DNA from: Streptomyces sp. TG1A-60
Lineage (GTDB): Bacteria > Actinomycetota > Actinomycetes > Streptomycetales > Streptomycetaceae
Length of the DNA stretch: 64,000 bases
Assembly (NCBI RefSeq): GCF_037201975.1
Contig: NZ_CP147520.1
Span: 6,262,001-6,326,000 of the forward strand
Reading direction: 5' to 3'
Shown here: piece after piece, positions 35,777 to 43,665 of the stretch
How the letters are laid out: each line of letters opens with the position of its first letter
Position numbering within the stretch: position 1 is the stretch's first letter
Position numbers and translations under genes: made by a program
Notes under the pieces: generated by a model
What the model was told of the DNA's origin: nothing
Databases searched by the model: none
Seen by the model: the letters and a program-made list of their open reading frames with translations, nothing else

Positions 35777-38506
35777 GTGGCAGAGACAGCATCGAAGCAG
35801 ACCGACAGCACCCCCGAAAGCGGCAGCCGTCCCCGGCTCATGCTCATGGACGGGCACTCGCTGGCCTACCGCGCGTTCTTCGCGCTGCCCGCGGAGAACT
35901 TCACGACGGCGACGGGCCAGCCGACCAACGCGATCTACGGCTTCGCGTCGATGCTGGCGAACACGCTGCGCGACGAGGCGCCCACCCACTTCGCGGTCGC
36001 GTTCGACGTCTCCCGCAAGACCTGGCGCTCCGAGGAGTTCACCGAGTACAAGGCGAACCGCTCGAAGACCCCGGACGAGTTCAGGGGCCAGGTCGAGCTG
36101 ATCGGCGAGCTGCTCGACGCGATGCGCGCCGTCCGCTTCGCCGTCGACGGCTTCGAGGCCGACGACATCATCGCCACGCTCGCCACCCGGGCCGAGGCCG
36201 AGGGCTTCGAGGTCCTCATCGTCACCGGCGACCGCGACTCCTTCCAGCTCGTCAGCGAGCACACCACGGTGCTCTACCCGACGAAGGGCGTCTCGGAGCT
36301 GACCCGGTTCACACCGGAGAAGGTGTTCGAGAAGTACGGCCTCACCCCGGCCCAGTACCCGGACTTCGCGGCCCTGCGCGGCGATCCGTCCGACAACCTC
36401 CCCGGCATTCCCGGCGTCGGCGAGAAGACCGCCGCGAAGTGGATCAACCAGTTCGGTTCGTTCGCGGATCTCGTCGAGCGCGTCGAGGAGGTCAAGGGCA
36501 AGGCCGGCCAGAACCTCCGTGACCACCTGGAGGCGGTCAAGCTCAACCGCCGCCTCACCGAAATGGTCCGCACGGTCGAACTGCCCAAGGGCGTCGCGGA
36601 CCTGGAGCGTGCCGCGTACGACCGCAAGGCCGTCGCGATGGTCCTGGACACCCTGGAGATCCGCAACCCGTCGCTGCGCGAGCGCCTGCTGGCCGTCGAC
36701 CCGGCCGCCGAGGAGGGCGACGCCGGGCAGCCGGCCGTCCCGGGCGTCGCGGTGGACGGCACGGTGCTCGGCTCCGGTGAACTGGCCCCCTGGCTCACCG
36801 AGCACGGCACGGCGGTTCTCGGTGTGGCCACGGTCGACACCTGGGCCCTCGGTACCGGCTCGGTCGCCGAGATCGCGCTCGCCACGACCGGGGGGCCGGC
36901 CGCCTGGTTCGACCCGACGCAGGTGGACGAGAGGGACGAGTCCGCCTGGGCGGCCTGGCTCGCCGACACCGCCCGGCCCAAGGTGTTCCACAACGCCAAG
37001 GCCGCGATGCGCGTCTTCGCCGAGCACGGCTGGACCGTCGAAGGCGTCACCATGGACACCGCCCTCGCCGCCTACCTGGTCAAGCCGGGCCGCCGCTCCT
37101 TCGACCTGGACGCGCTCTCCCTGGAGTACCTGGGCCGCGAGCTGGCCCCCGCCGCCACGGCCGACGGCCAGCTGGCGTTCGGCGCGGACGAGGGCGCCGA
37201 GGCCGACGCGCTGATGGTGCAGGCCCGCGCGATCCTCGACCTCGGCGAGGCCTTCGAAGAGCGCCTGGCGGAGGTCGGGGCGGCCGAGCTCCTGCGGGAC
37301 GTGGAGCTGCCCACCTCCGCGCTACTGGCCCGCATGGAGCGCCACGGCATCGCGGCGGACCGGGCCCATCTGGAGGCCATGGAGCAGATGTTCGCCGGCG
37401 CCGTGCAGCAGGCGGTGAAGGAGGCGCACGCGGCGGCGGGGCACGAGTTCAACCTGGGCTCGCCCAAGCAGCTCCAGGAAGTCCTCTTCGGTGAGCTGGG
37501 CCTGCCCAGGACCAAGCGCACCAAGACGGGCTACACCACGGACGCGGACGCCCTGGCCTGGCTCGCCGGCCAGACGGACAACGAACTGCCGGTCATCATG
37601 CTCCGCCACCGCGAGCAGGCGAAGCTCCGCGTCACCGTCGAGGGCCTGATCAAGGCCGTCGCCGCGGACGGCCGCATCCACACCACCTTCAACCAGACGG
37701 TCGCCGCCACGGGCCGCCTGTCGTCGGTGGACCCCAACCTCCAGAACATCCCGGTCCGCACCGACGAGGGCAGGGCCATCCGCCGCGGCTTCGTCGTCGG
37801 CGAGGGCTTCGAGTCCCTGATGACGGCGGACTACAGCCAGATCGAACTGCGCGTGATGGCCCACCTGTCCGAGGACGCGGGCCTGATCGAGGCGTTCACC
37901 TCCGGCGAGGACCTGCACACCACGGCCGCGGCCCAGGTGTTCGGGGTCGAGCCCGCGGCGGTGGACGCGGAAATGCGCCGCAAGATCAAGGCGATGTCGT
38001 ACGGCCTGGCCTACGGCCTGTCCGCGTTCGGCCTCTCCCAGCAGCTGAACATCGACGCGGGCGAGGCCCGTGCCCTGATGGACGCGTACTTCGAGCGTTT
38101 CGGCGGTGTACGGGACTATCTGCGCCGGGTCGTCGACGAGGCGAGGGCGACGGGTTACACGGCGACGCTCTTCGGTCGCCGCCGCTACCTCCCCGACCTC
38201 AACAGCGACAACCGTCAGCGCCGCGAGGCCGCCGAGCGGATGGCCCTCAACGCGCCCATCCAGGGCACCGCAGCCGACATCGTCAAGATCGCCATGCTGA
38301 ACGTCGGCCGTGCCCTGGACGAGGCCGGCCTCACGTCCCGCATGCTCCTCCAGGTCCACGACGAGATCGTCCTCGAAATCGCCCACGGCGAACGCGAGCG
38401 CACCGAGCGACTTCTCCGCCACGAAATGTCCAAGGCCGTGCACCTGCGGGCCCCCCTCGACGTCTCGGTCGGCTACGGCCCGGACTGGGAATCGGCGGCC
38501 CACTAG
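35777..38506 (+). CDS. polA: DNA polymerase I
   Basis: 909 residues from GTG 35777. The 5'-3' exonuclease domain (about 1-310) begins LMLMDGHSLAYRAFFALP and contains GFEADDIIATLA. The middle region lacks the D-x-E signature of an active 3'-5' proofreading site, as in other actinobacteria. The polymerase domain has motif A DYSQIELRVMAH near 685, motif B RRKIKAMSYGLAYGLSAFG and motif C QVHDEIVLE near 859. It works in Okazaki fragment maturation and repair. Monocistronic, with a repeat-rich region downstream. Confidence 0.97.
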   Translation: MAETASKQTDSTPESGSRPRLMLMDGHSLAYRAFFALPAENFTTATGQPTNAIYGFASMLANTLRDEAPTHFAVAFDVSRKTWRSEEFTEYKANRSKTPDEFRGQVELIGELLDAMRAVRFAVDGFEADDIIATLATRAEAEGFEVLIVTGDRDSFQLVSEHTTVLYPTKGVSELTRFTPEKVFEKYGLTPAQYPDFAALRGDPSDNLPGIPGVGEKTAAKWINQFGSFADLVERVEEVKGKAGQNLRDHLEAVKLNRRLTEMVRTVELPKGVADLERAAYDRKAVAMVLDTLEIRNPSLRERLLAVDPAAEEGDAGQPAVPGVAVDGTVLGSGELAPWLTEHGTAVLGVATVDTWALGTGSVAEIALATTGGPAAWFDPTQVDERDESAWAAWLADTARPKVFHNAKAAMRVFAEHGWTVEGVTMDTALAAYLVKPGRRSFDLDALSLEYLGRELAPAATADGQLAFGADEGAEADALMVQARAILDLGEAFEERLAEVGAAELLRDVELPTSALLARMERHGIAADRAHLEAMEQMFAGAVQQAVKEAHAAAGHEFNLGSPKQLQEVLFGELGLPRTKRTKTGYTTDADALAWLAGQTDNELPVIMLRHREQAKLRVTVEGLIKAVAADGRIHTTFNQTVAATGRLSSVDPNLQNIPVRTDEGRAIRRGFVVGEGFESLMTADYSQIELRVMAHLSEDAGLIEAFTSGEDLHTTAAAQVFGVEPAAVDAEMRRKIKAMSYGLAYGLSAFGLSQQLNIDAGEARALMDAYFERFGGVRDYLRRVVDEARATGYTATLFGRRRYLPDLNSDNRQRREAAERMALNAPIQGTAADIVKIAMLNVGRALDEAGLTSRMLLQVHDEIVLEIAHGERERTERLLRHEMSKAVHLRAPLDVSVGYGPDWESAAH

Positions 38507-39018
38507 AAACCAGGAAGTTCGGTGTGGGGGCCCGGCACCACGACCGGGCCCTCACAGCCGGGCCTCTACGAACGGGCTCCCACGACCAGGGCGGGCCGCC
38601 GACCGGCCGGGCCGTCAGCGGGGCCGGGCTGCTTGCGCGGGGGCTGACTCTCCGGGCGGTTGGACCACTGACGGGGCGGGCCCCCATGGCCCGGGCGGGC
38701 CGCCGACGGGCCGGGCCGTCAGTCGGGCCGGGCTGCTTGCGCAAGGCGGGCCCTTCGCCGGATCGGTTCCCACGGACGTCCGGCAAGGAGGCGACCCCGC
38801 TCGCCACCGGTCGTACGGCGACGTCGGCGCCGCACCCGGGCGGGTTGACCCGCCTCGCCGCTCACCCCCACCCGCCGCGACGGCGAGCGACCACCACGGC
38901 GGTGGCCGACGGTGCCGGGCCGGCCGGCCCCACCGCGAGTCCCGCTCCGGCCGCCCGTATCACCCGCCTGGTCCTCGCCGAGGCGCCCCGGGCGGAGCGT
39001 CGGCGTAAGGATGCCCGC
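38507..39018. other. Repeat-bearing intergenic region after polA
   Basis: No credible gene. It holds an imperfect direct repeat (listed separately) and very G/C-rich filler. Open frames across it have a composition dominated by Arg, Gly, Pro and Ala and no domain. Confidence 0.5.
38591..38742. repeat. 48-bp imperfect direct repeat, 104 bp apart
   Basis: Copy 1 at 38591-38638 and copy 2 at 38695-38742 share GCGGGCCGCCGAC, then GGCCGGGCCGTCAG, then GGGCCGGGCTGCTTGCGC, with only two or three mismatches. The segment between them also ends in CGGGCGGG-like sequence, suggesting a duplicated unit of about 104 bp. Confidence 0.7.
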
Positions 39019-39342
39019 ATGGGTATACGCACGCTCCGCCGCCGTACACGGACAGCTGCCACCCGCCTGTCAGGGGTGCGGACCCGGCTCACCCGGGCAC
39101 ACCCCGGTCTCCCCTGGGCACGCACACGCGTCCGGCGGCCCCACAGTCACTACCCCTGGGCGCTGACCCACCCCGTGGCGGCCCTCCTCGGACACGTACC
39201 GCCGTACACGCCCCGCGCCGCCGAGCCCCGCATCCCCCGCGGCGCGCCCACGCGGCGCCCCGCACTCAGCGGGGGACCGAGCTGTCCGCCGCCGCCTCGA
39301 CTGCGAGCGCGGTGGCGGGAGGAGCCGGGCGCCAGACCCTGA
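39019..39342 (+). CDS. Possible small Arg-rich protein, doubtful
   Basis: An ATG at 39019 has AAGGA seven bases upstream and opens a 107-codon frame beginning MGIRTLRRRTRTAATRLSG. The product would be very basic. Its 3' third overlaps the convergent DUF4184 gene by 77 bases, which argues against it. No domain is recognised. Confidence 0.25.
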   Translation: MGIRTLRRRTRTAATRLSGVRTRLTRAHPGLPWARTRVRRPHSHYPWALTHPVAALLGHVPPYTPRAAEPRIPRGAPTRRPALSGGPSCPPPPRLRARWREEPGARP

Positions 39343-40117
39343 CGCCGACGCCGTGGAGGACCACGCCGAGGACGAGCCCGGCACCCGCCCCGAAGCACAC
39401 GGTCGGGATCACCTCGTACGGCTTGGCGACCGACCCCCAGTACGCCCACCAGCGGGCCACCCGCTGCACCGCCGCGACCAGCGCGCAGCCCCCGATGACG
39501 GCGCCAGCCACCCACCGGTCGGCCGAGGACAGCATCGGCACGCCGACCGGCTCGACCGCCGGCTGCCGCCGCAGTGCCAGCGTCACGAAGACGACGATGA
39601 CGACCGCCGCGACCGCGGAGCCGCCGTACTGGAGGTACCAGTAGAGCGGCGAGCCCGCGATCTCCTCGCCGAGGACGGGGAACAGCCGCACTCCCCACCG
39701 GTCGTGATGCGTGAACGCGTCCCACACGACATGGGTCAGCGAGCCGAGGGCCGCGGAGACGTACCACCACAGGACCAGCGAGGGACTGAACCGCCGCACT
39801 CCCGCCCCGCAGCGCACCAGCGCGGCCACCCGCCCCTGCCGCCCCCTGGGCAGCAACGCCACCAGCGGCTCACGCAGCACCAGCCACAGCCCGACCAGCG
39901 CCCAGGTGACGAGGACGTCGACGGTGAAGACCCCGGCGAAGGAGTGCGTGACATCACCGAACTCCATGGCCTCGGGCAGCACACTCGCCATGTAGTAGGT
40001 CATGTCGGGCGCGAACGAACCGGCGACGAGCACCGACGGCACCAGTGGCCCGCGCCCGGCCCCGTTCCCCCGCAGGGCGGGCAGCACGGCGGCGGCGTGG
40101 CTGAGCGTGAAGGGCAA
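39266..40117 (-). CDS. DUF4184 family membrane protein
   Basis: 283 residues from TTG 40117 behind a G-rich site (GGGGGACGAC). It begins MPFTLSHAAAVLP, the hallmark of DUF4184, followed by SVLVAGSFAPDMTYYM with an Asp that may bind metal, and SLTHVVWDAFTHHDRWG with several His residues. Six or seven membrane helices. Distant relatives are metal-dependent hydrolase-like membrane proteins (YdjM type). The function is unknown. Confidence 0.85.
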   Translation of the reverse strand: MPFTLSHAAAVLPALRGNGAGRGPLVPSVLVAGSFAPDMTYYMASVLPEAMEFGDVTHSFAGVFTVDVLVTWALVGLWLVLREPLVALLPRGRQGRVAALVRCGAGVRRFSPSLVLWWYVSAALGSLTHVVWDAFTHHDRWGVRLFPVLGEEIAGSPLYWYLQYGGSAVAAVVIVVFVTLALRRQPAVEPVGVPMLSSADRWVAGAVIGGCALVAAVQRVARWWAYWGSVAKPYEVIPTVCFGAGAGLVLGVVLHGVGVRVWRPAPPATALAVEAAADSSVPR

Positions 40118-40495
40118 GTCGTCCCCCTGTGACGGACTTTGGCCGGACGGTTCGGCCCGGCGAGGACCGGTCGCCAGTATGCGCGACTCGGGTCCGCGTA
40201 TCCGACAAGCTCTTGGACGACAGGAAACCGATAAGGGAAACCGGTGAAAATCGGGGCACGAACGGGTGTCCGTGCGGCGGAAGTTGTCGTAGGGTCACCT
40301 GGGTCCTCGCGCCTGTGGGTCGCGAGGCCACGGGAATTCCGGAAAGGAAACACCGGAACCGGGCAACCAAAATCGGAACTCCGGAGTCGGTGTACCAGGA
40401 CAGGGAAACCGGTCCGCTGAAAAAGACAAATGACTGACAGGGTAGTAAATCGGTAGAGCGCCAAGGCGGTCGACCACCGGGGAGGGGTTCACTCA
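40118..40495. promoter_or_regulatory. Long leader upstream of the lytic transglycosylase
   Basis: 378 bases, less G/C-rich than its surroundings. It has a hairpin CCTCGCG (40305-40311)/CGCGAGG (40321-40327), the palindrome CTCCGGAG near 40381 and several GGAAACCGG-like elements (around 40220, 40235 and 40406). A structured 5' leader is plausible. I compared it with the ydaO (c-di-AMP) riboswitch that often precedes cell-wall hydrolase genes in actinobacteria and did not find a convincing match. Confidence 0.4.
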
Positions 40496-42310
40496 ATGGC
40501 GGCGCAGTTCGGTTTGAGGCTCCGCAAGGGGGCGGCGAACACCGCCCTGGCAGCGGCCACGGTAGCGGCGTTGGCCGCGTCCCAGGCCCCGGGAGTGACG
40601 ACCGACAGCGCGGGCAGACAGACCATGGGAGCGCCCACGCCGGACGCGAGCCCCCGCGCCGAGGACACCGCGTCGGGCAACTCGCGGTACTACACGGACC
40701 TTCCGCCCCTCGACAGCCCCGACCCGGCGCCCGGTATCGGTGACGGCTCGACCACCACCGGCGGCACCGAGCGTGGCATACCCGCGACCGTCATCGACGC
40801 CTACAAGAAAGCCGAGGCGTCCCTGCGCGAGTCCAAGCCCGGCTGCAATCTGTCCTGGGAACTCCTCGCCGCCATCGGCAAGGTCGAGTCCGGCCAGGCC
40901 CGCGGTGGCCGCGTCGACGCCGACGGCACGACGTACTCGAAGATCCTCGGCCCGATCCTCAACGGCGGCGCGTTCGCGAACATCCCCGACACCGACAACG
41001 GGGCGCACGACGGCGACACCACGTACGACCGGGCCGTCGGCCCCATGCAGTTCATCCCCTCCACCTGGCAGTGGGCGGGCCGCGACGGAAACGCCGACGG
41101 CGCCAAGGACCCCAACAACATCTACGACGCCGCCCTCGCCGCCGGCCACTACCTGTGCCGCTTCGGCTGGGACCTGTCCAACGCCGGCAATCTGCGCAGC
41201 GCGGTCCTCAGCTACAACAACTCGACGGAGTACTACCACCTCGTCATGAGGTGGCTGAACCACTACCGCGCGGGCGCCCACGAGATCCCGGACGGCACCG
41301 GCTCCCTGCCCGAGACGCCGAGCGGCAACAGCGGCAACAGCGATAGCGGAAACAGCGACAGCGGCAGCGGCAGCCGTGACAACGGCTCCGGCGGCCCCAC
41401 GACGAGCCCCAGCCCCACGCCCCCGACGACGCAGAAGCCGGGCACAGGCAAGCCGGGCACAGGCAAGCCGGGCACAGGCAAGCCGGGCGGTGGCGCGAAC
41501 ACGCCGGAGCCGCCCCCCACCACGCCACCCACCTCCACCGACACGGTCCACCACCTGGAGAACGCGGGTGCGGCGAACCTCACGGCCATGGCCGGCGACA
41601 CCTTCACAGACAAGGTCGTCGCCCGCACCGAGACCAAGGCCGGCAAGGCCGTGACGAAGGTCCGCGTCCGCTTCACCGTCGTCGGCGACACGGACACCAC
41701 CTTCACCGGCGGCGAGAAGTTCGCGACCGTCGTCACCGACAGCGCCGGCAAGGCCACCGCTCCCGCGCTCGTGGCCGGCGAGAAGACCGGGAAGGTCACG
41801 ATCCGCGCCACCGTCGTGGGCCGCTCGGTCGCCGCCCTCGACTACACGGCCACCGTCACCGCCCGCCAGGCCGACGCCCTCGCCCGCACCGACGACACCG
41901 TGCTGACCTGCGTCCCCAACGGCGAGTTCGCCGAGCAGGTCGAGGTGAAGGCCACCTACAAGGGGGAGATCGCGGACAAGGTCGCGGTCAAGGCCACCCT
42001 CATCAAGTCCCTCCTCGACGTCACCGAGAACGACAAGGGCCCCTACTTCGAGGGCGACGCGGGCGAGGAGCCCGTGCGCACCCTGGCCCTGGAGACCGAC
42101 GAGAACGGCCTGCTGAAGCTGCCGAAGCTCCACTCCGACGGCACCACCGGCACGTTCCAGCTCCGCATCGAGACCGAGGGCGGCGCGACCCTCACGGTCG
42201 AACTGACGGTGGAGGCGGCGCCCGAGACGCCCGAGACGCCCGAGACGCCCGAGACGCCCGAGCCGACCGAGCCGACCGAGGCTGCGTCGCCCAGCCCCAG
42301 CGCTTCGTAG
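40496..42310 (+). CDS. Secreted lytic transglycosylase with repeat linker and Ig-like domains
   Basis: 604 residues. An N-terminal basic stretch and hydrophobic segment (about 8-32) form a signal peptide. The catalytic SLT-2/lysozyme-like domain (about 95-270) has Glu131 in AAIGKVESGQ, then GPMQFIPSTWQWAGRDGNADG and NPYD-like NIYDAALAAGHYLC. A Gly/Ser/Asn linker and four GKPGT-type repeats follow, then two probable Ig-like domains (365-560) and a Pro/Glu/Thr tail with four PET repeats. It should cleave peptidoglycan during growth or germination. The GGGGAGGGG ribosome site is slightly far from ATG. Confidence 0.88.
   Translation: MAAQFGLRLRKGAANTALAAATVAALAASQAPGVTTDSAGRQTMGAPTPDASPRAEDTASGNSRYYTDLPPLDSPDPAPGIGDGSTTTGGTERGIPATVIDAYKKAEASLRESKPGCNLSWELLAAIGKVESGQARGGRVDADGTTYSKILGPILNGGAFANIPDTDNGAHDGDTTYDRAVGPMQFIPSTWQWAGRDGNADGAKDPNNIYDAALAAGHYLCRFGWDLSNAGNLRSAVLSYNNSTEYYHLVMRWLNHYRAGAHEIPDGTGSLPETPSGNSGNSDSGNSDSGSGSRDNGSGGPTTSPSPTPPTTQKPGTGKPGTGKPGTGKPGGGANTPEPPPTTPPTSTDTVHHLENAGAANLTAMAGDTFTDKVVARTETKAGKAVTKVRVRFTVVGDTDTTFTGGEKFATVVTDSAGKATAPALVAGEKTGKVTIRATVVGRSVAALDYTATVTARQADALARTDDTVLTCVPNGEFAEQVEVKATYKGEIADKVAVKATLIKSLLDVTENDKGPYFEGDAGEEPVRTLALETDENGLLKLPKLHSDGTTGTFQLRIETEGGATLTVELTVEAAPETPETPETPETPEPTEPTEAASPSPSAS
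41433..41477 (+). repeat. 15-bp coding tandem repeat in the transglycosylase linker
   Basis: Three exact copies of AAGCCGGGCACAGGC, followed by a partial fourth, encode K-P-G-T-G. A second array, four copies of CCCGAGACG at 42221-42256, encodes the P-E-T tail. Both are expected to vary in number between strains. Confidence 0.85.
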
Positions 42311-42492
42311 TCGGCGTCGGCCCTCCACGTACGGCCATGGCGGCGCTCCTCTCCTGAGAGGGGCGCCGCCGTTGTGTGCGCGACGTGTTCTCATCTCGCC
42401 CGGCCGTTGCTACGGTGCCGGACCTGACGAACTATCAGTTCCCGTCGGGAACGGTCGGTTCCCCTCGCCAGGCCCCTAGTCGGGAGGTCCGT

Positions 42493-42627
42493 ATGCGTGC
42501 CCTGATCGCCGCCGCGACCGGTCTCGCCCTCGCCTTCGCCCTGGCGTTCACGATCGCGCAGCTGGGCTCACCCACGGGCGAGACATCACCGAAACCGTTG
42601 CTGACGACGGTCCCCGCACATCCATAG
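42493..42627 (+). CDS. Small membrane/secreted protein, SPW_0924 family
   Basis: 44 residues from ATG 42493, which has GGGAGG five bases upstream. The sequence RALIAAATGLALAFALAFT is one hydrophobic segment, followed by a short polar tail (GSPTGETSPKPLL). It matches my memory of a small conserved Streptomyces family named SPW_0924. It is either a cleaved signal or a single-span membrane peptide. It precedes the DUF3068 gene by 45 bases and is probably cotranscribed. Confidence 0.75.
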   Translation: MRALIAAATGLALAFALAFTIAQLGSPTGETSPKPLLTTVPAHP

Positions 42628-42672
42628 CCGACGGTGGCCGCACCGCCACAACCGCCCGGGAGGGAGGCCGAG

Positions 42673-43665
42673 ATGCGCCGGAGGACCGGCCTGATCCTGC
42701 TCGCGCTCGCCGTGTTCTTCACGGCGCTGTCCCCGCTGCTGCGCTGGTACGTCTTCCCCGACGTGGTCAAGGTCCCGGCGAACCAGTACCAGGACATGGT
42801 CCTGGAGGCGAAGGACGCCACCCTCCTCGACTACGGCACGATGACCGCCCGGAAGGTCCCCGAGGTCACCATCGTGCAGACCCTCAAGGGCAATGTCGAG
42901 GCCTCCGAGGAGATCGAGAAGACGGCCGGCCGGGACGTCGTCGTCTGGGACGGCCTGTCGTACATCCAGGGCCCGGACGGCGAGACGGTCTCGAGGATCC
43001 CGGAGCGCTACATCTTCGACGCCCACACCCAGGAGCCCGTCCACGCCAAGGGCGAGATGGTCGACGGCGACCCCGTCCAGCGGAAGGGCCTGGAATTCAA
43101 ATGGCCCTTCCTCACGGAGAAGAGGGACTACGAGTACTTCGACGCCCAGGCCCGGATCACGGCCCCCATCCACTACAAGGGCACCCAGGACTTCCGGGGC
43201 GTGGAGGTCTACTACTTCGAACAGACCATCCCCTGGACCGAGGTCCCCTTCCCCCGCACCATGCCCGTGGAAGGCATCACCCGGGAGACGGTCGCCCAGA
43301 CCGGCACCAGTCGCTGGTACACCACGGTCCGCAAGTTCTGGGTGGAGCCCGTCACCGGCGCCCCCGTCTACGGTGAGGAGATCCACGAGGAGGAACTCCG
43401 CGGCGGCACGCTCCTCGGCGACCGCGAGAAGGTGACCGCCTTCGCCGGGCACGTGAAGATGCGCGAGGACTACATCGAGCACACCGTCGGCCTGGTCAAG
43501 TCCCAGCGTCTCCTCGTCCTCCTGATGACCTCCTACCTGCCCTGGGGCTTCCTGGGCCTGGGCGTCCTGTTCCTCGCGCTCTCCCTCTACGTCGAGGCCC
43601 GTGGCCGCAGGCCCGGCGCACCGGAGTCCAGCAGGCCCCCGGCATCCGAGCCGGTCAGCGCCTGA
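42673..43665 (+). CDS. DUF3068 membrane-anchored envelope protein
   Basis: 330 residues from ATG 42673, after GGGAGGGAGG. An N-terminal helix (RTGLILLALAVFFTALSPLLRWYVFP), a long extracytoplasmic domain with DGLSYIQGPDG, YFDAQARITAPIHYKG and VEVYYFEQTIPW, and a C-terminal helix (LLVLLMTSYLPWGFLGLGVLFLAL). This two-helix layout is that of DUF3068, an actinobacterial porin/PorA-associated group. The function is unknown. The 3' end overlaps the convergent hrpB by 11 bases. Confidence 0.85.
   Translation: MRRRTGLILLALAVFFTALSPLLRWYVFPDVVKVPANQYQDMVLEAKDATLLDYGTMTARKVPEVTIVQTLKGNVEASEEIEKTAGRDVVVWDGLSYIQGPDGETVSRIPERYIFDAHTQEPVHAKGEMVDGDPVQRKGLEFKWPFLTEKRDYEYFDAQARITAPIHYKGTQDFRGVEVYYFEQTIPWTEVPFPRTMPVEGITRETVAQTGTSRWYTTVRKFWVEPVTGAPVYGEEIHEEELRGGTLLGDREKVTAFAGHVKMREDYIEHTVGLVKSQRLLVLLMTSYLPWGFLGLGVLFLALSLYVEARGRRPGAPESSRPPASEPVSA

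Noticed and set aside
38524..39342. 272-codon open frame after polA
   Set aside because: It runs through the intergenic direct repeat and is an Arg/Gly/Pro/Ala-rich translation without any domain. Only the segment from 39019 has a possible start.
40118..40495. ydaO-type c-di-AMP riboswitch before the transglycosylase
   Set aside because: The expected conserved core and pairing could not be laid out; only generic hairpins are visible.
41433..42256. CRISPR-like short repeats
   Set aside because: The 15-bp and 9-bp units are contiguous, in frame and code for a protein linker; there are no spacers.
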